From Mercurialis annua (taxonomy: Eukaryota; Streptophyta; Magnoliopsida; Malpighiales; Euphorbiaceae), in the NCBI RefSeq assembly GCF_937616625.2, contig NC_065575.1, positions 6,889,501-6,953,500 on the forward strand: a DNA stretch of 64,000 bases. The letters are read 5' to 3'. Positions 56,062 through 64,000 of this stretch are shown one piece after another. Position 1 is the first letter of the stretch. Each line of letters starts with the position of its first letter. A program made the translations under genes and the position numbers. Under the pieces are notes generated by a model. That model was not told the DNA's origin. It made no database searches and was given only the letters and a program-made list of their open reading frames with translations.

Positions 56062-56379
56062 GACTTAAATGCACAAAAAATCACCAACTTTCGCGTGTTT
56101 TTGGTATTTAACACGAACTTTTAATTTTGGCGTAAAAATACATGAATTATTAAATTTTTGCATATAAGACCAAACTTGCATTTGTTTCAAAAAATGACGT
56201 CATTTTAAGGCAAAAACGGTGCCGTTTTATGGGGGAAACGATGTCGTTTTATGCTTAAAATGATGTTCGTGTTATTATTGCAAAAATCAGATAGTTCGTG
56301 TATTTTTATGCCAAAATTAAAAGTTCGTGTTAAATACCAAAAACACGCAAAAGTTGGTGATTTTTTGTGCATTTAAGCC
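56062..56379. mobile_element. Mutator-type MITE carrying AAACGGTGCCGTTT motifs, copy 2
   Basis: 318 bases with ends GACTTAAATGCACAAAAAAT / TTTTTTGTGCATTTAAGCC and a perfect 9-base duplication ATCTATTAA (56053-56061 and 56380-56388). Contains AAAACGGTGCCGTTTT (56213-56228) and AAACGATGTCGTTTT (56236-56250). Same family as 24191-24488. Confidence 0.9.
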
Positions 56380-56522
56380 ATCTATTAATGTCTCCCTGAG
56401 TTTCATTTGGTTTCCATTAAACTCGTCTAAATTATATCGATTGATTATTTTCATTTATCACGGGCAAATATCAAAGAACAAATAGTTTCGCTGTTTGCTT
56501 AACATAAAATAGTATTCATTAA

Positions 56523-56974
56523 AGCTTAAGGTCTGAAAAACTACCGACCTTTCAAATTTTTTTCAATAGCACCCTCACCTTGTAATTTTTTCAATAGCAC
56601 CCTATTTTGTATTTTTTGCTTTCAATAGCACTCTAAATTAAAAAAATTAGATGATTTGATTATTATAAGGATGAAAATTTTCAAAAAAACTAAATTTAAA
56701 GGTGAAATCGTACTTTTTTCTACTTGAACACTTTTAAACAAGTCTTTTAATTTAAAAAAAAATTCAAATAAGTCCTCAATAAATGAGTTTAATTTGATGA
56801 TTTATGGTGCTATTGAAAGTCAAAAATACAAAATAGGGTAAAATTGACTGTTTTACAAGGTCGGGGTGCTATTGAAAGCCGAAAATACGAAATAGGGTGT
56901 TATTGAAAAAATTACAAGATGAGGGTGCAATTGAAAAAAAATTAAAAGGTCGGAAGTTTTTCAGACCTTAAGCC
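56523..56974. mobile_element. Mutator-type MITE (GGCTTAAGGTCTG ends)
   Basis: 452 bases with ends AGCTTAAGGTCTGAAAAACT / AGTTTTTCAGACCTTAAGCC and a perfect 9-base duplication ATTCATTAA (56514-56522 and 56975-56983). Inner repeats TTTTTTCAATAGCACCCT occur several times. Confidence 0.9.
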
Positions 56975-57314
56975 ATTCATTAACTCTCACCTGGATTTGT
57001 TGAGATAATAGTCCTTGTCCATGGTGCCATAATAGAAACAGATTAAGAAACTTTGTTTGTAATCGGATTAAAAAGTTGATGAAACAGTATAAATAAATTG
57101 AGGTTAATTGTAATTAGGAAGTTGTTGTTAAAGAAACTCAATTACTCGAAGAAAATAACCAATGTGATATCGATAGGAGAAGAGAGAAAGATGATGTAAA
57201 AAATTCAATTAAGATTACTTGTTTTTTAGGAAGTTGATTTAATTTTGGAATCATGCTCTGTAAATTTAAAAATAAATTAAAATGAGTGTTTTAAAAAAAA
57301 TGAAAACTAATAAG

Positions 57315-57410
57315 AATGTTCTATTTGGTGAGAATCAATAAGAGCGCTCTATTTGGTGAGAATCAATAAGAACGCTTTATTTGGTGAGAATCAATGAGAG
57401 CGCTCGGTTG
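57315..57410. repeat. 28-base tandem repeats near the HelA 5' end
   Basis: Three copies of a unit with TTTGGTGAGAATCAATAAGA, then GCGCTCTA. A related single unit is at 58070-58100 near the outer Helitron end, so they are part of the family's 5' subterminal sequence. Confidence 0.85.
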
Positions 57411-58130
57411 GTCCTCTCAATTATATAATATATAGATAAGTAGGAAACTCAAGCTTTTAAAAACATGATGGAACGGAAAAAATATAGTTGAAAACCAGTA
57501 AAACCTACACCAAAACATATTTTTTGTTTTGGATTATTTTAGAAAAAAATCATGCAATTCTACATAAATAGTCCATTCCTATCAAATTTAACCAAATAAA
57601 TATATTTAATTCTGAATTAAATAATAATAATAATAATTCTATATTCATCACCATAGATAAATGACTAAAACCGAGAAGATGAAAGCTATAAAGTTCATAT
57701 ATTTACCTGCAAATCAAAATAAAGGTGGACACCCATGTTGATTAATGACTTATTTTGATTTTTTGTCTAAGGATCATAGACATGAAGAGAATAAAAATAA
57801 GAATTATGGCGGATAAATATTATGTGTATAGTTGGCAACGTTTAACTATGTGCTAAAAAATCATTTGGGTTTTCGTTAACATTGCAATCATGTTATCTAT
57901 ATTTATATTTTAAAAGTTAGGGAAATTAGGAAGTTGAGGTTAAGTTAATCATGTTCTCTTAACTTGGCAAATTCAATAGTTGATTTATTTGATGTAAATT
58001 AAAATGATTTATAAAATTTTAAAATAAAATCTAATTAAAATAAATGTTTTAAGAAAGATGGGAACTGATAAGAATGCTTTATTTATTGAGAATCAATGAG
58101 AGGCCTCCGTTGGTCCTCTCAATTATAATA

Positions 58131-58797
58131 CTAGTCGTATGACCCGCGCAATTGCGCGAATCAATTTAATATTATTTTAAAAACTATTTTTTGTTTTATA
58201 TTTATTTTGTTAAAATTTTAAAAATGATAAATTAGATCTTATTTTGAGTTTTCATATTATAAATAATATAGATAATTAAAAATGGCAATTAATTTTAAGA
58301 TTAATTATCTTTACCCCCATAAGATTTCATCCAAAATACTACTCTTTTCATGAATTTTAAAAAATGACATCTCCCTTATGAAGGAGGTTCTAGTTTAAAA
58401 AAAAAAACTCAAATACAAAGGAGGAAATAGTCGTTTTTTTAAACTTATGCAAGAAGTAATATTTCAGATGGAATTTCATGAGGATAATAAAATTATCTCT
58501 CATTGTTAGTTAGATAAATGTGAATTGACTAATTTTAAATTTGGTTCACTTTAATTCATATCATTTGAATTAGAATCGAGTTATTGTGAGCTATAATATT
58601 GTAGAAAAAACTATTAAGTTCATATTAATCGTCACGTTTGGATTAAAATTAGAACATACTAAATATATCATCAAACATTAATTTAAAATATATATAATAA
58701 ATGCTAATATTTATTTTAAAAGTAAAAACTAAATCGTAATTATATTTATATTTATACATAATTTCAAATTGTATCAGTTACTTGCTTTCTTTATACA
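58131..58797 (-). mobile_element. Helitron-like element HelB, 3' end, cut by the LTR element
   Basis: A-CTAG at 58131-58134 followed by the hairpin CGCGCAATTGCGCG, directly abutting another Helitron 5' end at 58127. Its right part is interrupted at 58798 by the LTR retrotransposon; the opposite end is not in the window. Confidence 0.55.
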
Positions 58798-59429
58798 TGA
58801 TGGAGTCTGCCTTCTGAACCGGTGAGTAAGACCTGCAAAACAGGGTAGAAGCTAACCGGACGGTGGTTGTCCGATTAACTCTCCGATGCTAAAGTCAGTT
58901 TAGAGCTTTGAGCAGCGTTTTGAGTATATGAATGTAATTGTGATTCTAGGCATACCTCGTGCTCCTTTTATAGTAGTCGAATATACCTAGTAGAGTTGTA
59001 TTAGGAAGGTGAATCCTACTTTATAGGGATTCGGCAATATCGTAGAGATTCTCCTGATTTGTCGTGATCTACCCTAATCTGATAAGAGTCCTATTTAGGA
59101 ACGTCTTCCTAAATAGTCTTATCTTCCTAAAGTAGAGCTTATCCTTCCATATGTAGTGTTTGTGTCCGAATAGGACAATACTTCCATACTTAGTCGATTA
59201 CCCGAATCCCGGACCTGACGCGCTTTCGGCGGATCATGTGGGATTCGGTCTTTGTAGGCATACCTTCGAATCTCTAAGGATTCGGTCTTTATTAGCATGT
59301 CACCGAATCTTAAGAGATTCGGTGTCTCCTTCATATCTTTGGATCTTTAGGGGGAGTCCGGTATCACCTGAGAGTGGATCTCCTGCAACTCGGCTCCATT
59401 ATACTTACAATAGGATTCGGTATCCATCA
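58798..59429 (-). repeat. 3' LTR of a Tat-type gypsy element
   Basis: 632 bases bounded by inverted TGATGGA (58798) and TCCATCA (59423-59429), the TG...CA rule. Next to its inner edge is a minus-strand purine tract (59433-59441, GGGGGGGCT) suitable as the plus-strand primer. Base runs such as GATTCGGT recur inside. The five bases before it, ATACA, should recur after the 5' LTR beyond the window. Assigned as 3' LTR because integrase is encoded on the minus strand. Confidence 0.75.
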
Positions 59430-59442
59430 TTAGCCCCCCCGC
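59430..59442 (-). other. Polypurine tract
   Basis: On the minus strand GCGGGGGGGCTAA directly precedes the TGATGGA start of the LTR. It is the expected position of the primer for plus-strand synthesis. Confidence 0.65.
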
Positions 59443-59715
59443 AAGTGAGCTGAAGTAGTTTGGCATTTATGCCTTAGTGGATTTTAGCTCTTTTGGAGCT
59501 GAGTTCCCTTATATGGGCGAGTCGTTTAATATTCTAAGCGAGTCGTTTAATATGTTTGTGGGCGACGTTTCATCTTTAGTAAGATTCTGCGTTGCCACGT
59601 GTCGTCTATCAGTAGAGGGTTATGACTGGATGAAGGACAAGTGCCTTCGTGCGCTATTAGTTGGTCCTTATTTGTAATTATGGGATCTCGTCTTTTCAGT
59701 TTCTTTGGTTCAGGC

Positions 59716-59722
59716 TATATAA
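59716..59722 (+). promoter_or_regulatory. TATA box of the antisense gene
   Basis: GGCTATATAATTGC followed by a pyrimidine-rich stretch (TTTCTTTCATTTTCCTTCTT) is a typical plant core promoter with a Y patch. It points toward the gene at 60049, with about 300 bases of leader. It lies between LTR and antisense gene, outside the LTR. Confidence 0.6.
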
Positions 59723-60048
59723 TTGCTCATTTTCTTTCATTTTCCTTCTTCTTCAATCTTTGCTTTTTCTGCAACTGCTAAATTTTCGATTTCTTCAAGC
59801 TTTCTGTGGGTTTCCTTCTTCTGCTTTCAAGATTCCTCGTTTTCAAGTTGCTCCTTATCTTTCTTTCGATCCTGCATATTTGCTTGCGAGGTATTTTACC
59901 TTTTCACTAATTTAATTTCTTGGTAATTTGCAGTTTTGATTTTATTCCTCTTGTTCTTCTTGTTCTTCGTCTTTTCCTTTCTTTTGATCTTTTAGAATTT
60001 TAATTTCATCATCACTCCGTGTTTCCCCCCTATTTTAAATTTTTTAAA

Positions 60049-61840
60049 ATGTCAGAAGTAACTGAGGGGGCGAAGGGTGCTCGTGACGAGCTAGAATATA
60101 CCCGGAGCTCCTTGTCAAGAGAGCAGATACTTGGTTATGCCGAGGAATTTAATTTTCCTGAGTCATATGTTATTCTGAGACCGACAAAATTGTATCGGGC
60201 GAATCATAGCACCGATTCGCCTTCCAAGATAGTAATTTTTCATGAACAGCTTTTAGCGGGTCTTAGGTTTCCCTTAGAGTCTTTAATTGTAGAGGTCTGT
60301 CATAATTTAGGTGTTCCTTTGGGTCAACTTCATACGAACGCGATTCGCCTTCTTTGTTCTTTTATGGAATCGTGTAGGGTTCGGATGCAGGAGCCTTCGC
60401 TTGCTCTTTTTAATTATTTTTATGTTTTCTCCCGCCGAAAGGGTGAGGAATTTATTTTTGCGGGTGGTCGACCGAATCGGTCTCTTTTTAGTCTTCCATC
60501 TTTTTTGAAGGGTTGGACCCCTAAGTTTTTCTTGGTTCAACATTCTTCTTTTTCTTCTTTTTCGCGGAGTTTTACTTCTAGTAAAGTTTCGCTTACTGAT
60601 GTACCTGATCTGGCTGATGGGGAGAGGGACTTCGCCTCGTCTTTGTTGTCGGAATGTCGTTTTGATAAGCCCAAGTACAGCGTTCTTTTAGAACGATATT
60701 TGAGTCGCCGTGAAATACTTTTGGCGGGTCTTCCCTTAGAAGGTATTTTTCTAATCTTTTGTTGTTATGTTTTGTTTTGTAGGATGTCGACTTCTCTTGA
60801 ACATTTGCTTGATAATTTTCATGTCGATATGACTGTAGATATGGGCGAGGTCACTAGCGGCGTTCCTAATCCATCTACGATCGCCGTGCCGAATCCGACG
60901 CCTGATTCGGTGAATCTTGATCCTGCTTCTGGCGATCAGGTTCCTGCTGCGACTTCCGAGTCGCCTCTGCTTCCTTCGAAGGAATCAGTTCCTTCTCTGA
61001 AGGGGTTGCCTACCGCCGGCCAGAAGCGTCCTGCTGAGGACCAGGCTGGAGCTTCTGCCAAGCGTCCCAAGAAGAAGAAATCTTCTGGGGTGTCTATCGA
61101 GGAGGCACCTCGGTTTGCAGCTTGGGCGGACGCACAAAATCCGCCTCGACTTTCAAACGTCGCCATTCTTCATGCTTGCATGGAGAATATTATGATAAAA
61201 GAGGACATCGAGTCCATTGATCGCGAACATGGCGATAGTTTAGCTGAGTTCGCCTGTCTCGGCGGTTTTTCGGTATGTTTGTCTTCTTTTACTTTATATT
61301 GTGATTTGCTTTGATAATTTTCTTATTTGTTGCTTTCTTTTGTAGGTGGTCCAGTCCATCGTTGTTCTGGAGCGCCGCCGAAGAGATGCGGTGGATCAAT
61401 TGAAGAAGCTTCAGAAGGATTCTGAGTCTTGGCTCTCCGAGAAGCAAAAGATGGAGGATGAAGCTGGCGAGGCGACTGGTCTGATCCAACAGCTGAGGTC
61501 CTCCGTATCTGCCAAGACTCGGGAGATTTCCGCCTTAGAGGCTCGGGTTCGAACTTTGTCCGATGAAGTCGAGTCTCTAAAGTCTTCTTCAGATGCTCTC
61601 ACTAAGGAGAGGGATGATCTGAAGAAAGAAGAGGGGCGTCTCCGCCGGCGTTTGGGTGACTCTGGGAGTTTTTATTCCCAAGTCATGACTCAATACCGGT
61701 TGGCGATTGGGGCAAAGCTGCGGGAGCAGAATCCTGGCGTCGATCTTTCTGGAGTCAATCAGTTGGATCCTGCTTCTTTGGCGAAGGAGGTGAAGGCGAA
61801 GCTTGATAAGCAGAAACAAGATGCTCTGAAGAAAGCTTAA
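60049..61840 (+). CDS. Antisense gene of the Tat element (PF04195-type, coiled coil)
   Basis: Two exons, 60049-61272 and 61346-61840, separated by a 73-base GT-AG intron, give 572 residues starting MSEVTEGAKGARDELEYTRS. Residues 40-140 (PTKLYRANHS, LLAGLRFPLESLIVEVCHNL, GQLHTNAIRLLCSFME) match the putative gypsy-type transposon domain (PF04195) found in many plant genomes. The middle is low-complexity with a nuclear-localisation-like KRPKKKK. The C-terminal 160 residues form a long coiled coil (ALEARVRTLSDEVESLKSSS). A 40-base GT...TAG tract at 60743-60782 looks like an intron but is too short, and its removal would break the frame. The role of such antisense proteins is not established; DNA or RNA binding is a guess from the basic patch. 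Confidence 0.75.
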
Positions 61841-62233
61841 TTTTTATTTTCTCCCTTTTGTATTTTTTGCTTTTTTGTATTTTTTGCTTTTGTCTTCTTT
61901 TTGTATTGGATCGTAGGCGGATCCTTTGTAATTTCGCTCTGTGAATATAATGATCTTTTGACCATTGCTTTTCTTTAGTTGTAGAGTTAATCTAAACTCG
62001 CTTGTTATTTTGAGAAGTTAATCTAAACTTCTGCTGTTGTGATTCATTTGTAGGTCCGAACGGATCCTTTTATTTATTTGACTCGGACGAGTCTAAATTG
62101 TTTTTAACTAAGATTCGAACGATTCTTGTTAAATTATATATATTAGGTCTCGAGCGAGCCTATAAAATTTGCTTCTCATCGCCAAATCGCCTTTTATTTC
62201 AAAAATGGAAATAAGTACATGCCATGAATTAAT
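61841..62233. other. Region between integrase and antisense gene, with short palindromes
   Basis: Holds the 3' ends of two converging genes. It contains a series of short inverted repeats with central CGAxCG: TCCGAACGGA (62055), ACTCGGACGAGT (62081), AGATTCGAACGATTCT (62111), CTCGAGCGAG (62149). Also a duplicated TTTTTGTATTTTTTGC word at 61855-61887. Confidence 0.6.
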
Positions 62234-63850
62234 CTATTGATAATACTTTCTCAGGTGCTCTACATTCCAATATCTGGGTACCATGGACCCAGTTATTGTC
62301 TTTAGTTTATATGCGCCCTTGCCAGTAGCTTCTTCTATAATGAAGGGGCCTTCCCAATTAGCCTGCATTTTCTTTACTCCCGCGTTACCTCTGCCAACTT
62401 CCGCGTTTCGTAAGACCAGATCGCCTCTTTGAAATTCTCTAAAATTCATTCTTTTGTTATGGTATCTTGCAGCTTGCTTCTTGTATGTAGCGGCTCGGGC
62501 TGCCGCTTCATCCCTTCTTTCCTCTAGTAGGTCTAGACATAGCCTTGTTCTAACCTCGTTAGTTTCTTCTTCTAGATAGTTTACTCTGATACTGGGTATG
62601 CCAATTTCTACTGGAATTACTGCTTCAGTACCGTAGGCGAGCCTGAAAGGTGTTTCGCCAGTTCCTTTTCTAGGAGTTGTTCTGTATGCCCATAGAACGC
62701 TGTATAATTCTTCTGCCCAGTTCTCCTTATACTGAGAAAGTCTCTTTTTTATTCCTTGTGCTATGGTTCGGTTGGTGACTTCTGTCATTCCGTTTGTCTG
62801 AGGGTGCGCCACCGAAGTAAATTTCAAATTGATCATCAGTCCTTTGCAAAATGCCTTGAACCGCTTGCAATTGAATTGTTTGCCGTTGTCTGCTATTACA
62901 GTGTGGGGTATGCCGAATCGGCATATTACTTCGTTCTTGAAGAATTCCTCTACTTTGGCTGCAGTGATGGTTGCGACAGGCGCTACCTCTACCCATTTTG
63001 TGAAGTGCTCTATTGCGACGATTAGGAATTTCACTTGGTGTTTTCCCGTTTCAAACGGTCCAACTATGTCAATCCCCCATGTGGCGAACGGCCACGGGCT
63101 CTCCATTGATCCTTGAGGTACTGCTGGTATACGACTGATGTTGTCGTGTCTTTGGCATTTATCACATTTCTTGACTAATGTTTTCGCGTCTTCTTTGATG
63201 GTCGGCCAGTAGTATCCTTGGAGTATTGTTTTTCTTGCTATGGTGACTGCTCCTTCGTGTGCTCCGCATATTCCTTCGTGGATTTCTTTTAAGATGGATT
63301 CTCCTGTCTGAGGCGAGACGCACCTAGACGATGGATGAGTCAAGGAGGTTCGGTAGAGAACTCCGTTGTGAAAAGAGTAGTTGGCAGATTTTCTGATGGT
63401 GCGAATGGCTTCGACTTTGTCTGTTGGTAACTCGCCGCGGTCTAGATATTTGATCAATGGAGTCATCCAGGAGTCGGCCTCCTCGATTGCCATGACTTCT
63501 GTTTTTCTGGTGCTTGGCGATTCGAGAATTTCCTTTAACTGCATTTTAGCGAATAGATCTCCGAGTTCTGATGCTGATTTGGCGATGGCGTCGGCTTCGG
63601 TGTTTTCCTCTCTCGGGATTTGAATGATTTCCCATTGTCCTCCTTGTGCTTCCAGCTGTTGGAGCTGTGTTTTGACTTGACTCAGGTATTCGATCATCCC
63701 TGTTTCTTTGGCTTGATATTCTCCCTTGACCTGATTTACCACCAGCTGGGAGTCGCTATAGATCTTTAGGATTTCCGTTCTTATTTCTAATGCGAGGCTG
63801 AGGCCTGCGATTAGGGCCACTACCAGAGCTCCCGAAGTCTTCCCCGTCAA
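62234..63850 (-). CDS. RNase H (partial) - integrase of the gypsy element
   Basis: A 538-residue open frame. Residues 1-95 are the distal part of RNase H (YSDSQLVVNQVKG and NTEADAIA keep two catalytic Asp). The beginning, with the first Asp (DGS) and the Glu, is missing. Integrase follows: zinc-binding H191, H198, C229, C232 (KKCDKCQRH), then the D,D-35-E core D261 (GIDIVGPF), D321 (IADNGKQF) and E357 (NGMTEVTNR), and a C-terminal GPF...Y..MVPR..NVEHLRKYY module. Integrase looks intact, and the frame has no stops. Without protease and reverse transcriptase here, autonomy cannot be claimed. Its 5' limit of 63850 marks where homology is lost, not a true start codon. Confidence 0.9.
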   Translation of the reverse strand: MTGKTSGALVVALIAGLSLALEIRTEILKIYSDSQLVVNQVKGEYQAKETGMIEYLSQVKTQLQQLEAQGGQWEIIQIPREENTEADAIAKSASELGDLFAKMQLKEILESPSTRKTEVMAIEEADSWMTPLIKYLDRGELPTDKVEAIRTIRKSANYSFHNGVLYRTSLTHPSSRCVSPQTGESILKEIHEGICGAHEGAVTIARKTILQGYYWPTIKEDAKTLVKKCDKCQRHDNISRIPAVPQGSMESPWPFATWGIDIVGPFETGKHQVKFLIVAIEHFTKWVEVAPVATITAAKVEEFFKNEVICRFGIPHTVIADNGKQFNCKRFKAFCKGLMINLKFTSVAHPQTNGMTEVTNRTIAQGIKKRLSQYKENWAEELYSVLWAYRTTPRKGTGETPFRLAYGTEAVIPVEIGIPSIRVNYLEEETNEVRTRLCLDLLEERRDEAAARAATYKKQAARYHNKRMNFREFQRGDLVLRNAEVGRGNAGVKKMQANWEGPFIIEEATGKGAYKLKTITGSMVPRYWNVEHLRKYYQ

Positions 63851-63938
63851 AAGTTACTGGAGGAGGAGTTGAGAGTTCCGTTGCTTTTCGTTTTCTCTGT
63901 GACGTTTGATTCTTCAGGTTTACTCTTTCAGAAGCCAT
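63756..63938 (-). pseudogene. Gag-like start joined to truncated RNase H
   Basis: An ATG at 63938 opens MASERVNLKNQTSQRKRKAT, then ELSTPPPVTFDGEDF, in a frame different from the RNase H frame that it overlaps from 63850. The basic, Ser/Thr/Pro-rich start and the A-rich leader before it would fit the beginning of gag. If so, an internal deletion has fused gag start to RNase H, removing protease and reverse transcriptase. I cannot confirm the gag assignment from 60 residues. Confidence 0.4.
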
Positions 63939-64000
63939 CTTCTTCAATGAGATTTGTTTTTGAGTTCAAAAAAGCTCCTTCTTTTGAAGTTTAGTTAAGC

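Larger units (their letters stand above)
53713..57436 (-). mobile_element. Helitron-like element HelA
   Basis: 3724 bases. Left: A-CTAG (53713-53716) next to the hairpin CCGCGCAAATGCGCGG (minus strand), 3' terminus type. Right: on the minus strand starts TCTATATATTATATAATTGA, then GAGGACCAACCG; T follows the end, so the insertion is between A and T with no target duplication, all as expected for Helitrons. No RepHel gene. It hosts a poly(A) retroposon and two 9-bp-TSD MITEs. Near the 5' end lie three 28-base tandem repeats (57315-57405). Confidence 0.72.
52359..58127 (-). mobile_element. Outer Helitron-like element, interrupted by nested insertions
   Basis: Left terminus A-CTAG at 52359-52362 with the hairpin TGCGCAGATGCGCA (minus strand) before it. 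A matching opposite end, GTTGGTCCTCTCAATTATA, lies at 58109-58127. A complete Helitron of the same family (53713-57436) and a MITE (53128-53631) sit inside. Pairing the two outer ends is an inference from shared subterminal sequence (GAGAATCAATGAGAG...). They could instead belong to two different partial elements. Confidence 0.45.
58798..64000 (-). mobile_element. Tat/Retand-type Ty3-gypsy retrotransposon, 3' part
   Basis: Reading the minus strand from the window end: a leader and a short gag-like start, an RNase H lacking its first part, integrase, an untranslated stretch, a gene in the opposite direction (60049-61840), the polypurine tract and the 3' LTR. An additional antisense frame between integrase and the 3' LTR is characteristic of Retand-like Tat elements. 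The 5' LTR and any protease or reverse transcriptase would lie beyond 64000 or are deleted. It interrupts HelB. Confidence 0.8.

Noticed and set aside
59160..59453. Open frames across the LTR
   Set aside because: They are short, on both strands, and inside the LTR; no gag or host similarity.
60307..61166. Minus-strand frames opposite the antisense gene
   Set aside because: Shadow frames; the plus-strand frame has domain similarity, a promoter and a proper intron.

Overview
The window is nuclear DNA of a plant, most likely a core eudicot. It is AT-rich. The genes are split by GT-AG introns and match plant-only families (a WIP-type KASH protein, a TNP-type TIR-NB-ARC protein, an organellar mTERF, an FBD-type F-box protein), and the rest is dense with plant transposons. 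The sequence alone does not give the species.

Genes lie in three islands. Left (0-7.2 kb): an ARID-HMG chromatin protein gene (+, six coding exons) converges on a WPP-domain-interacting nuclear-envelope KASH protein gene (-, two coding exons). Middle (11-22.5 kb): an orphan DUF2431 exon, a deleted F-box pseudogene, a conserved three-TM membrane protein gene, an intact F-box/LRR/FBD gene, an mTERF gene and a displaced fragment of the F-box 3' end. This island shows repeated local duplication, including a second copy of the mTERF promoter. Right (40-44.7 kb): an intronless TNP gene converges on a PRA1-family gene.

Between and after the islands the DNA is transposon-derived. At 7.4-9.1 kb three hAT-type elements with 8-bp target duplications stand side by side. 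From 17.6 to 57 kb there are at least eleven insertions with 9-bp target duplications (Mutator-type), among them a Pack-MULE that carries a broken 3-hydroxyisobutyrate dehydrogenase-like fragment. A family of unusually large non-coding elements (24.9-27.2, 27.7-29.3 and 33.3-36.4 kb) has interiors made mostly of a degenerate TTATCAT/ATGATAA array. Helitron-like ends form a head-to-tail series at 44.8-50.1 kb; two members carry pieces of host genes (ribosomal protein P1 and a GH35 beta-galactosidase). A second, probably nested, Helitron set lies at 52.4-58.8 kb. LINE remnants are split around the large element at 33-36 kb.

The right end (58.8-64 kb) is the 3' part of a Ty3/gypsy retrotransposon of the Tat/Retand type on the minus strand: 3' LTR, polypurine tract, and an RNase H-integrase frame that lacks the start of RNase H. 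A two-exon gene on the opposite strand lies between integrase and LTR and has its own TATA box.

The strongest candidates for something undescribed are the array-filled 9-bp-TSD element family, the tandem Helitron series with gene capture, a MITE bounded by 53-bp instead of 9-bp direct repeats, and the promoter-equipped antisense gene of the retrotransposon. All boundaries were read by eye.
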